Shown: piece after piece, positions 15,910 through 22,997 of the stretch
Numbering within the stretch: position 1 is the first letter of the stretch
Layout: every line of letters starts with the position of its first letter
Assembly (NCBI GenBank): GCA_028692415.1
Contig: JAQUXM010000017.1
Coordinates: forward strand, 1 to 35,580
Direction: 5' to 3'
DNA: 35,580 nucleotides
From: Syntrophomonadaceae bacterium
GTDB lineage: Bacteria > Bacillota > Syntrophomonadia > Syntrophomonadales > Syntrophomonadaceae
The notes under the pieces: model-generated
What the model was told of the DNA's origin: nothing
What the model saw: the letters and a program-made list of their open reading frames with translations, nothing else
The model's database searches: none
Translations under genes and position numbers: made by a program

Positions 15910-16431
15910 ATGTGGATAAAAATCATAGGTATTGCGTGTATCATATCGGGTTTTGGTGCCTGGGGGATGAATGGGTCGCGAACGTTGGAAAAGCGAGTAG
16001 CCCAGATCAAAGAAATCAGGTTAGCCCTGGGTTTTTTAGAAAAAGAGATTAGCTGTATGTATATTCCACTGCCCCGAGCCTTGGAACGAACCGCCCGTTT
16101 TTGCAAGGAGCCGATTACGGTGCTGTTTGCAGAAAGTTCCAGGCAATTGCAGGGCCGGGAGGGGGTTACTGCGAGTGAGGCGTGGTCATATGGCTTAAAA
16201 GCCTTAAAGCGGGATTCCGATCTCAAGGAAATTGATCTTGAATTGTTGGCTGCGGCAGCTCCGCAACTGGGTATGTCAGATGCATTACAACAGAAAAAAA
16301 TTTTTAACATGCTGCTGGAAGAGCTGGGGATTTTGGAGGCCAAAGCCGTACAGGAAGCGCAGGCGGGCCGCAAGCTATGGAACTATGGAGGATTTATGCT
16401 GGGAGCGTTAATCGTCCTCTTGCTGATTTGA
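15910..16431 (+). CDS. spoIIIAB: Stage III sporulation protein AB
   Basis: A 173-residue protein of the SpoIIIA channel complex with an N-terminal membrane helix (about 3-20) and a C-terminal one (about 157-173). The helical middle resembles type II secretion F domains, as in the family. Conserved features include RxLGFLEKEI-like sequence and the C-terminal YGGFMLGALIVLLLI. GGAGGGG lies ten bases before the ATG. It is separated from spoIIIAA by 347 bases of repeat sequence. Confidence 0.93.
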   Translation: MWIKIIGIACIISGFGAWGMNGSRTLEKRVAQIKEIRLALGFLEKEISCMYIPLPRALERTARFCKEPITVLFAESSRQLQGREGVTASEAWSYGLKALKRDSDLKEIDLELLAAAAPQLGMSDALQQKKIFNMLLEELGILEAKAVQEAQAGRKLWNYGGFMLGALIVLLLI

Positions 16432-16626
16432 AAATCAGGTAAGGAGTAAGGAGTAAGGAGTAAGGGGTGGAGAACATTAACGTTAAGATTGTATCAATAG
16501 AAAACTAGAGAACGATTCACCCTTCAGATAAAAACTTCAAACGAATATCTTCGCTTTTGATTACAAAGTAAAAGGCAATCGTTTTTCTTATCAATTCTAA
16601 GCTTAGCAATTATTAGGGGGGTTAGT
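16432..16626 (+). repeat. Short gap with GTAAGGA heptamer repeats
   Basis: Four heptamers, three GTAAGGA and one GTAAGGG, run from 16439 to 16466. The rest of the 195 bases is AT-rich with no gene. The ribosome binding site of spoIIIAC (AGGGGGG) ends the gap. Heptamer arrays of this kind are prone to slippage. Confidence 0.7.
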
Positions 16627-16821
16627 ATGGATGTCGAAATTATTTTTCGGGTAGCTGGTATTGGCATTTTAATTTCCATCTTGTCCATAGTCTTGAAACA
16701 GGCTAAGAAAGAAGAGCAGGCGGAAATGTTAACACTGGTTGGAGTAGTAGTGGTCCTGATTATTGTGGTGCAACTAATGAACCAGCTTTTCACGGTGGTT
16801 AGATCAGTTTTTAAGCTATAA
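16627..16821 (+). CDS. spoIIIAC: Stage III sporulation protein AC
   Basis: A 64-residue membrane protein with two hydrophobic helices (about 6-24 and 37-58) separated by a charged loop KQAKKEEQAEM, which is the SpoIIIAC pattern. Length is usual. The stop codon TAA at 16819-16821 overlaps the first bases of repeat copy C, so the repeat joined or formed the very end of the gene. The product works with SpoIIIAD in the channel base. Confidence 0.93.
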   Translation: MDVEIIFRVAGIGILISILSIVLKQAKKEEQAEMLTLVGVVVVLIIVVQLMNQLFTVVRSVFKL

Positions 16822-16954
16822 CGAGGCGAAAAGATGGCCGCCGCTTCATTAAACGCTTGGGCTTCTATTAAGAAACAGGCGGTGAGTTCTGCTGGTCCCG
16901 CCTCGTTGTAGCGGTGTGAAAGAAACTGCTTCGCAGTTTCCGCTGATGCTTAAA
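16813..16954 (+). ncRNA. Structured element family 2, copy C
   Basis: Outer arms AACGAGGCG (16820-16828) and CGCCTCGTT (16899-16907). The middle inner hairpin is TTCT/AGAA with loop ATTA and the third is GGCGG/CCGCC. The 3' hairpin GAAACTGC/GCAGTTTC has loop TTC. It starts inside the last codons of spoIIIAC and ends in GATGCTTAAA, directly joined to copy D. Confidence 0.65.
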
Positions 16955-17088
16955 CGAGGCGAAAAGATGTCTCCCGCTTATTTAAACGGTTGGGTTTCTA
17001 TTAACAGAACAGGCGATGGGTTCTGCTGTTCCCCGCCTCGTTGCAGCGGTGCGGAAGAAACTGCTCCGCAGTTTTTTCCGATGCTAAA
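16953..17088 (+). ncRNA. Structured element family 2, copy D, tandem with C and before spoIIIAD
   Basis: Outer arms are AACGAGGCG (16953-16961) and CGCCTCGTT (17034-17042). Inner hairpins are CCG/CGG, TTCT/AGAA and GGG/CCC. The 3' hairpin is the longest of the family, about 13 pairs with triloop TCC. It lacks the AGCTATA lead seen in A, B and C because its 5' end is fused to the TTAAA tail of copy C. An open frame from 16916 across C and D is repeat-derived and not a gene. Confidence 0.65.
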
Positions 17089-17124
17089 AAGGCTAAAAAA
17101 GCAGAGCGTGAAGGGGAGATCAAG

Positions 17125-17514
17125 GTGGAAATACCTCAGGTAGTAGGATTAGCCCTGCTCACAACCATACTGTTGCTTATCCTTCGGCAGGAAAAACCGG
17201 TGATGGCCGTGATTTTAAGTATTGTCTTCAGTATAGTGATTTTTATATTTATGATGGGGAAAATGGCCAGCATTATTGAGGTTATGCAGGAGTTAACCCA
17301 CCGGGCTCAAATCAACTATTTTTTTATGGCAACTATTTTAAAGATACTGGGGGTAGCCTATCTGGGGGAGTTTGCAGCAGCTATCTGCCAGGATGCCGGT
17401 GAGCAGGCGGTAGCCCGGAAGGTTGAATTTGCCGCCAAGATAATAATTGCCGTTTTGGCTTTACCGATTATGATCGCCATCCTCGAATCCCTGATGGATA
17501 TTATGCCCGGCTAA
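17125..17514 (+). CDS. spoIIIAD: Stage III sporulation protein AD
   Basis: Start at GTG 17125 with AAGGGGAG at 17111-17118. The upstream in-frame TTG at 17041 lies in repeat copy D and would add residues that read as repeat translation. The resulting 129 residues match the usual SpoIIIAD length. It is an integral membrane protein with about four helices and a conserved KxLGVAYLGEFAAAICQDAGE block. It is a paralog-like partner of SpoIIIAC. The 303 bases before it are filled by two family 2 repeats. Confidence 0.93.
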   Translation: MEIPQVVGLALLTTILLLILRQEKPVMAVILSIVFSIVIFIFMMGKMASIIEVMQELTHRAQINYFFMATILKILGVAYLGEFAAAICQDAGEQAVARKVEFAAKIIIAVLALPIMIAILESLMDIMPG

Positions 17515-17569
17515 GGGCAAGCTTTAAGCTTTGAACCAATTCTATTTAAAGCCGGAGAGGTGAGCATTA

Positions 17570-18748
17570 ATGATAAGAAAATATTTACCGGCACTGATAA
17601 TATTTTGCCTCTTGGGCTTACCGTTGCCGGCTTTGGCAGCCAGCGATGATGAGACTGCAGCTGCTTTCTCCTTGCAGGATGCGGTAAGCAATTTGGACCT
17701 TGCGGTCCTGGAAGAGTATAAGAGCAATATCGATAGTGAAATTACTTACTACATGGATGGGAAGACCGTTAAGGACTTGCTCCTGGAATTCGTCCAGGGC
17801 AAATGGGAATTTGATATTAAGGAACTGGGCAGCAACTTAATGCAGTTTCTTTTTAAAGAAATATCAGCTAATTCCGGTTTGCTGGGGAAATTATTGATTC
17901 TCTCAGTACTGGCGGCATTATTGCTTAATCTGCAGAGCGCATTTGCTTCGGGGATAGCCCAAATATCATATTTGGCATGTTTCATGGCTTTGGCAGCCAT
18001 AGCTATAGGATCATTTCGGGTGGTTCTGGAACTTGGGCAGCATACGGTGGACAACATGGTCACTTTTATGATGGCTATGCTGCCGCAGATGCTGGTATTG
18101 ACTGCCGGTTTGGGCAATATTCATGCCTCGGCAATATTGTTTCCGATTCTTATGACTGTAGCCACCGCGTTTGCCAATGCGGTTAAGAATATCGTTTTTC
18201 CCCTGATTATTATGTCGGCCATTCTCAGTTTGATCAATCATATGTCGGGCAGTTTGAAGGTCGAGAAAATGTCCAAATTCTGCGGGCAGATGGCGCAAGT
18301 ATCACTCGGTTTGTTCTTGAGCGTTTTTGTAGGTTTTGTAACCCTGAGGGCGTTGTATGCTTCGGTGTTGGATAAGGTTGCCCTAAGGACCACCAAATTT
18401 GTCACCGACAATGCGATTCCGGTGGTAGGGAAAATGGTCTCCGATTCCATTGAAGTAGCGGCGGGATATGTCGTTATGCTTAAACAAGCGCTGGGGGTGG
18501 TAGGGGTAATAATCATCTTGGGGATAATTATTTTTCCTTTATTGAAAGTGGCAGCCCTGGCTTTGATTTACAAGATTACGGCGGCGGTGGTTGAACCCTT
18601 GGGTGATGCCAAAACCGCGGCGATTCTTGACACCATGAGCTCACATCTTTTCTTGATGCTGGCGGCAGTGGCCTCGGTGGGGCTGATGTTTTTTATCATG
18701 ATTGCCATCGTGGCAGGCATGTCCAATGGTCTGGGCGCACTGCGGTAA
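17570..18748 (+). CDS. spoIIIAE: Stage III sporulation protein AE
   Basis: A 392-residue polytopic membrane protein. The N-terminus is a signal peptide ending ALA-A near residue 23. An extracytoplasmic segment (about 24-110) and at least seven hydrophobic helices follow, including the conserved HASAILFPILMTVATAFANAV-like region (conserved core ILFPILM). Length and layout are those of the family. AGAGGTGAG precedes the ATG at 17570. Confidence 0.95.
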   Translation: MIRKYLPALIIFCLLGLPLPALAASDDETAAAFSLQDAVSNLDLAVLEEYKSNIDSEITYYMDGKTVKDLLLEFVQGKWEFDIKELGSNLMQFLFKEISANSGLLGKLLILSVLAALLLNLQSAFASGIAQISYLACFMALAAIAIGSFRVVLELGQHTVDNMVTFMMAMLPQMLVLTAGLGNIHASAILFPILMTVATAFANAVKNIVFPLIIMSAILSLINHMSGSLKVEKMSKFCGQMAQVSLGLFLSVFVGFVTLRALYASVLDKVALRTTKFVTDNAIPVVGKMVSDSIEVAAGYVVMLKQALGVVGVIIILGIIIFPLLKVAALALIYKITAAVVEPLGDAKTAAILDTMSSHLFLMLAAVASVGLMFFIMIAIVAGMSNGLGALR

Positions 18749-18762
18749 AGGAGGGATGAGAT

Positions 18763-19029
18763 ATGTCTTATTGCAAATATGTGTCGTTCAATTCATACTG
18801 TAATATTCCCCCCCTACGGGGACTACTGATGCTTCCTCCGGTCGCCAATAAGGTTGCTGAAAAGCCCGGACTATTGGTTGAGGAAGGAAAAGATATATCT
18901 AATTCGAGGATTGTAATCTTAAAGGGTTTTTGTTGCCACCTAAACTCGCCTTTACCTCTTTTCATCCACATTACAGTATGTCTTTTACTAAGTTGTAGCA
19001 AAGGAGTTCTGGGAGGTGGGTTGCTATGA
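18763..19029 (+). CDS. Doubtful small ORF between spoIIIAE and spoIIIAF
   Basis: The frame has 88 codons, a good ribosome binding site (AAGGAGGG seven bases upstream) and a stop that overlaps the spoIIIAF start as ATGA, which would allow coupling. Against it, the sequence is Cys-rich, matches nothing I know, and its last codons are just the spoIIIAF ribosome binding region. Positions 18794-18980 are bounded by an 11-bp inverted repeat. I think it is probably chance coding over an inserted sequence. Confidence 0.2.
   Translation: MSYCKYVSFNSYCNIPPLRGLLMLPPVANKVAEKPGLLVEEGKDISNSRIVILKGFCCHLNSPLPLFIHITVCLLLSCSKGVLGGGLL
18794..18980. repeat. Insert bounded by an 11-bp inverted repeat
   Basis: CATACTGTAAT (18794-18804) and ATTACAGTATG (18970-18980) are exact reverse complements. 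The region between them contains CCCCCTACGGGGACTACT, also present near 8510 in the degenerate copy F, followed by GATGCTT as in family 2 tails. No transposase is present. It may be a small mobile element or relic between two otherwise adjacent spo genes. Confidence 0.4.
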
Positions 19030-19610
19030 GTACCCTGGCGGAAATAGTAAAGAATATTCTCTTTATCATTATTCTGGCCAGCTTCATGGAAATTCTGCTG
19101 CCGGATGGCGGGCTCAAGCCATTTGTGCGGTTTGCGATAGGATTATTTATCTTGATTAGCGTTTTGAGTCCAGTACTTTCCCTCCTATTTAGCCAGCAGC
19201 AATTTGAAGTCAAGCTCTGGGATTACCAGTCAAATATCGACCAAAGCGAGCACATAAGCAAAAAAGGCCAGGATCTAAACCGGCAAATTAAGGAAAGTAA
19301 TAATGCCGCACTACGGGAAAAAATGCAGGGGCAAATAGCCAGTATGGCTATGCTGGTTCCCGGGGTGCAGCGATTGGAAACCAGAATTGACCTGGGACAG
19401 GAGGGAAACCTGGAAAAGCTTCATATTATGGTGAAAGCCGGAAAACCTGAACAGCCCAAGGAACCCGCAAGTACCCTGGTGTTTTCAGAGACCCAGACTA
19501 TAGTTGGGGAAGTGGAAAAGGCTGAGGTAAAGGATAAAATACTCGCTTTGCTGTGCAACCTGTATGGACTGCAAAAAACTGATATTGAAATAGAATTTGA
19601 AGGGAGTTGA
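19026..19610 (+). CDS. spoIIIAF: Stage III sporulation protein AF
   Basis: A 194-residue protein of the SpoIIIA complex. Two membrane helices occupy about residues 8-25 and 35-55, with the family motif LLPDGGLKPFVRFAIGLFIL. A soluble C-terminal domain follows, of ring-building-motif type in known members. GGGAGGTGGG precedes the ATG. The stop lies four bases before the spoIIIAG start. Confidence 0.93.
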   Translation: MSTLAEIVKNILFIIILASFMEILLPDGGLKPFVRFAIGLFILISVLSPVLSLLFSQQQFEVKLWDYQSNIDQSEHISKKGQDLNRQIKESNNAALREKMQGQIASMAMLVPGVQRLETRIDLGQEGNLEKLHIMVKAGKPEQPKEPASTLVFSETQTIVGEVEKAEVKDKILALLCNLYGLQKTDIEIEFEGS

Positions 19611-19614
19611 ATCC

Positions 19615-20199
19615 ATGTTGGATGAATGGATCAGACGAGGTCAGGATAGTGGCGAAGACAGCTGGGCTTGGCTTAAAGGCAAAAAGAGTCGCTATATTAT
19701 GGTGATCATGATTTGTCTGGGTTTACTGGCCCTGCTCTGGCCGGTAAGCAGGGTTGAAAAAGCAGCTGTACCGCTTGCCGGTAATGAAAAACTGCTAACG
19801 GAAGGCAGTGTCAAAGCCCAGTTGACAGCCGAACTGGAATCAATACTGGCAGCAATTGATGGTGCCGGACGGGTAGAAGTTTGTCTAACCCTTAGTTCTG
19901 AAGGGGTAAAGAGTTATGCCAGTAATCGCCGGGATGAGAAGCGGGAAACCGAAGAAAGTGAAGCCCGGGAGATTAAGAAAAAAAGCCGGGAGGAAAATAT
20001 TGTGCAGGATCTGGCAGTGTCTTCGGGAGCTCCGCTATTAATTGAAGAAAAATTTCCCAAGGTACTGGGGGTACTGGTCGTTGCTGATGGAGCAAATCAA
20101 AAAGTGGTGCAGGAAGAATTAAGTGATGCCACTGCAACCCTTCTTAATATTCCAGTGCATAAGGTTAGGGTAATGCCCCGGAAAGGAGAGAGCCGATGA
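19615..20199 (+). CDS. spoIIIAG: Stage III sporulation protein AG
   Basis: The ATG at 19615 has AAGGGAG eight bases upstream; an in-frame TTG at 19597 would overlap spoIIIAF and is less likely. The 194 residues have one membrane helix (about 27-45) and an extracytoplasmic domain with a highly charged segment (RRDEKRETEESEAREIKKK) and the C-terminal VLVVADGA...NIPVHKVRV block typical of SpoIIIAG. In Bacillus this protein builds the large ring on the mother-cell side of the channel. Confidence 0.93.
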   Translation: MLDEWIRRGQDSGEDSWAWLKGKKSRYIMVIMICLGLLALLWPVSRVEKAAVPLAGNEKLLTEGSVKAQLTAELESILAAIDGAGRVEVCLTLSSEGVKSYASNRRDEKRETEESEAREIKKKSREENIVQDLAVSSGAPLLIEEKFPKVLGVLVVADGANQKVVQEELSDATATLLNIPVHKVRVMPRKGESR

Positions 20200-20765
20200 A
20201 TAAAATGATTATATTGAATTCACCCCCTAATGGCGTTAATAAAAGGAAGGTGGCGGTGGCTATAGGCGTGGTTGTTCTATTCCTGCTGGCGGTTAAACTC
20301 CTGGGAACAATCTACTATAGTGAAAGCGCGCAGCCAATCAAGGAAAGCAGTACATATGAGCAGTCTGCAGCGCCAGATAAGGAAAAGGTTAAAGAGGATA
20401 TTATGCAAGAGGCGGCTTTCTATTCAGGCTATCGCATGGAAAGGGAAAAAGTGCGCGGTAAGCAAATTGATGTATTAAATGAAGTTATCAATAGTCAGGA
20501 AAATAACCAGCAGGCTCAGCTCGCAGCAGCAAACCGCCTGGTGCAGATTACTGAGGATATGGAAACGGAACTTAAGGCCGAGCAGCTATTAAAATCCAAG
20601 GGTTATCGGGATTGCGTGGTCATTATGCAGGGGGAATCTGCAACCGCGGTTATTCAATCCAATCCCTTGGTGACCGAAGAAAAGCTGGAACTCAAGTCAA
20701 TGCTGGGGCGGCTAACCAACTGTAAAGCTGAAGCGGTGTCTATAATTGTTAATCGTGGAGAATAA
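20196..20765 (+). CDS. spoIIIAH: Stage III sporulation protein AH
   Basis: SpoIIIAH forms the mother-cell ring that docks SpoIIQ. The 189 residues have a membrane helix (about 19-38), a variable linker and a C-terminal YscJ/FliF-like domain (about 65-187; conserved LxxKGYRDCVVIMQ region). The start overlaps the spoIIIAG stop by four bases (ATGA), so the two are coupled. It is the last spoIIIA gene. Confidence 0.93.
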   Translation: MNKMIILNSPPNGVNKRKVAVAIGVVVLFLLAVKLLGTIYYSESAQPIKESSTYEQSAAPDKEKVKEDIMQEAAFYSGYRMEREKVRGKQIDVLNEVINSQENNQQAQLAAANRLVQITEDMETELKAEQLLKSKGYRDCVVIMQGESATAVIQSNPLVTEEKLELKSMLGRLTNCKAEAVSIIVNRGE

Positions 20766-20827
20766 TAGATAAAAGTTATGTATACTTATTTTAAGATTGA
20801 AATGAGCTGGCTTTATTTCTATAATGG

Positions 20828-20963
20828 TATAACGAGGTAAAAAGATGTCCCTCCGCTTCTTTAAACGGTCTGGTTCATATTAATGAAACAGGCGCTGGGT
20901 TTAATCTCCCACCTCGTTGCAGCGGTGTGAAAGAAACTGCTCAGCAGTTTCTTCCGATGCTGA
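20828..20963 (+). ncRNA. Structured element family 2, copy E, before oadA-accB
   Basis: The outer stem here is AACGAGGT (20831-20838) with ACCTCGTT (20911-20918): both sides have changed relative to the GAGGCG/CGCCTC of other copies, a compensating pair change. The middle hairpin is TTCAT/ATGAA with loop ATTA, again changed on both sides. The first is CCG/CGG and the third TGGG/CCCA. The 3' hairpin GAAACTGC/GCAGTTTC has loop TCA. This copy gives the best evidence for conserved base pairing. Confidence 0.65.
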
Positions 20964-20965
20964 AG

Positions 20966-21004
20966 AAAGGAGTAGAATACTCATGCTCAGGCCCTGGGCC
21001 TGAG
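20966..21004 (+). promoter_or_regulatory. Mini-ORF with ribosome binding site that coincides with a perfect palindrome
   Basis: AAAGGAG near 20966 is followed by an ATG at 20983 and a six-codon frame, M-L-R-P-W-A, stop at 21001. The codons lie in a 19-base perfect palindrome, CTCAGGCCCTGGGCCTGAG (20986-21004). A weak U-rich stretch TCTATTTATATA follows. The layout recalls a leader peptide with attenuator, but it is a single small case and may be chance. Confidence 0.3.
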
Positions 21005-21085
21005 TCTATTTATATATAGGTATGTTAATAAATCAAGCTTATTATTGGATTAACAACTTCAGCTTATAGATTGGGGAGGTATATA

Positions 21086-22987
21086 ATGAGCAGGATAAAA
21101 ATTACTGATACCAGCCTCAGGGATGCTCATCAAAGCCTCTGGGCAACCAGGATGACCACGGACGATATGATCCCTATTCTGGGCAACCTTGACGATGTAG
21201 GCTATCATTCTCTGGAAGTTTGGGGAGGCGCCACTTTTGATGTATGCATCCGTTATCTGAATGAGGACCCCTGGGAGCGTTTGCGAATAATTCGCCAGTA
21301 TGCGAAAAAAACCAAACTGCAAATGCTCTTAAGAGGACAGTCTCTGGTTGGTTATACCCATTATCCTGATGATCTGGTAGAAAAGTTTGTTGAGAAGGCG
21401 GCAGAGAACGGAATAGATATCTTCCGGGTGTTTGATGCCTTAAACGATATACGTAATCTGGAAACCTGTATGCGGGCAGTTAAACAAAGCGGCAAGCACG
21501 TTCAGGCCTGTGTGGTGTACACAGTAAGTCCGGTACATTCGATGCAGCATTTTGTGGATACTGCGCTGCGTCTTAAAGATATGGGAGCCGATTCGATATG
21601 CATAAAAGATATGGCAGGTTTGCTGGCACCCTATGCTTCTTATGAATTGGTCAGTACGCTGAAGGAAAAAGTGGACTTGCCATTGCAGCTGCATACTCAT
21701 TATATAGGGGGATTGGCCATAGCCACGCTGCTTAAGGCAGTGGAAGCCGGGGTTGATATTATTGATACGGCCAGTGTACCAATGGCCTTTGGCTCGTCCC
21801 AACCGCCGGTAGAAACCATTGTTAGAGCTTTACAGGATTCACAGTGGGATACAGGTTTGAATCTGCATGAGCTATTTGGTATCGCTACCCATTTTGAGCA
21901 GATTCGCAAACACAAGGGATTTGAACGGGGTGTAACTCGTATAGCCGATATGAAAGTGTTTGAACACCAGGTTCCGGGAGGCATGATCTCCAATCTATAT
22001 TCACAGTTGGAGGAACAAAAGGCATCGCACCGGATTGATGAGGTTTTACAGGAAATACCTAAAGTAAGAGAAGATATGGGGTTTCCGCCGCTGGTCACCC
22101 CCACCAGTCAAATCATTGGCATTCAGGCAGTATTAAATGTATTGATGGGGGAAAGATATAAACTCTGTCCTGGTGAAGTTAAGGACTATGTGCGGGGATT
22201 CTATGGAAAACCTGCAGTTGCAATCAGGGAAGAGATACGCCGCAAAGTAATTGGCGATGACGCCATTATTACCGTGCGGCCCGCCGAACTCCTGGAGCCC
22301 GTTTGGGAAAAAGCGAAAAGAGAAACAGCCGGATTAGCTGAAAATGAAGAAGATATCTTGACCTATGCCCTGTTCCCGCAGGTGGCCTTAAAGTTTTTTG
22401 CCTATCGCCAAACCAGAGGGAGTGAGGATATTCCCCAGATATTACCCAAAGACGAACTCAGTGAGGAATTGATTAATGAGCAGCAGGTTGTAAATAAACC
22501 GGTAGCCCGGGTTAGGAGAAGACCAAGTGTTGGGGGAGATGAAGACATGAATATTGATGAAATTAGAGAATTGATATTACTTATTGACCAGAGCGGTATC
22601 GCTGAATTGGAAATACAGAAAGATGATTATCGCTTGAGTTTGCGTAAAGCGGGCGGCTCGCCAAAAGAGGCATCCAATAATGCCGCTCCTGCTGCCGTAC
22701 CTGCCACCAAAGGGCCTGATGAGCCGGCAGGGCAGAGCAACGATAATATTGCCGAGATACTATCGCCGATGGTAGGAACCTTTTACGCCGCACCATCACC
22801 TGATTCGGCACCCTATGTACAAGCTGGCGACCGGGTTGCGCCGGGACAAACCCTGTGCATTCTGGAGGCCATGAAGCTTATGAATGAAATCAAGACTGAA
22901 TTTGCCGGAACCATCGTGGAAGTCCTGGTGGGGAACGGTCAGGCCGTGGAATATGGACAGCCCTTGTTCTTAATAGCCAAAGACTAG
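21086..22987 (+). CDS. Carboxyltransferase (OadA/PycB type) fused to an AccB-type biotin carrier
   Basis: The start ATG 21086 has GGGGAGGT upstream, giving 633 residues. Residues 1 to about 270 are the HMGL-like carboxyltransferase barrel with the TDTSLRDAHQSLWATRM active-site strand, GRFRVFD-like FRVFDALND, and the metal/Lys region SICIKDMAGLL and QLHTHY. A conserved carboxylase domain follows (about 280-470). From residue 488 the sequence MNIDEIRELILLIDQ reads as the normal start of AccB, with Pro/Ala linker and biotinyl domain; biotin would go on Lys597 in EAMKLMNE. With AccC it can form a two-subunit pyruvate carboxylase or feed oxaloacetate decarboxylation; the same carrier may also serve acetyl-CoA carboxylase. 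The gene stands exactly where Firmicutes have accB. Confidence 0.9.
   Translation: MSRIKITDTSLRDAHQSLWATRMTTDDMIPILGNLDDVGYHSLEVWGGATFDVCIRYLNEDPWERLRIIRQYAKKTKLQMLLRGQSLVGYTHYPDDLVEKFVEKAAENGIDIFRVFDALNDIRNLETCMRAVKQSGKHVQACVVYTVSPVHSMQHFVDTALRLKDMGADSICIKDMAGLLAPYASYELVSTLKEKVDLPLQLHTHYIGGLAIATLLKAVEAGVDIIDTASVPMAFGSSQPPVETIVRALQDSQWDTGLNLHELFGIATHFEQIRKHKGFERGVTRIADMKVFEHQVPGGMISNLYSQLEEQKASHRIDEVLQEIPKVREDMGFPPLVTPTSQIIGIQAVLNVLMGERYKLCPGEVKDYVRGFYGKPAVAIREEIRRKVIGDDAIITVRPAELLEPVWEKAKRETAGLAENEEDILTYALFPQVALKFFAYRQTRGSEDIPQILPKDELSEELINEQQVVNKPVARVRRRPSVGGDEDMNIDEIRELILLIDQSGIAELEIQKDDYRLSLRKAGGSPKEASNNAAPAAVPATKGPDEPAGQSNDNIAEILSPMVGTFYAAPSPDSAPYVQAGDRVAPGQTLCILEAMKLMNEIKTEFAGTIVEVLVGNGQAVEYGQPLFLIAKD
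22547..22987 (+). other. accB: Possible internal translation start for free AccB inside the fusion
   Basis: An in-frame ATG at 22547 is preceded by GGGGGAG near 22531-22537. The encoded 146 residues would be a complete stand-alone biotin carboxyl carrier protein with the typical AccB N-terminus and biotinyl domain. So the locus may make both a fused and a free carrier. This is inferred from sequence only. Confidence 0.4.
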
Positions 22988-22997
22988 AGGTGATAAT

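Noticed and set aside
16916-17143. 75-codon ORF across copies C and D
   Set aside because: It reads the repeated DNA twice (similar peptide twice), lacks a ribosome binding site and overlaps the true spoIIIAD start.
20986-21004. Palindrome CTCAGGCCCTGGGCCTGAG as a rho-independent terminator of spoIIIA
   Set aside because: No proper U-run follows; the TCTATTTATATA tail is weak. Kept only as a possible leader structure.
21045-21070. Promoter TTGGAT / TATAGA before oadA-accB
   Set aside because: The spacing is only 14 bases, too short for a sigma-A promoter.
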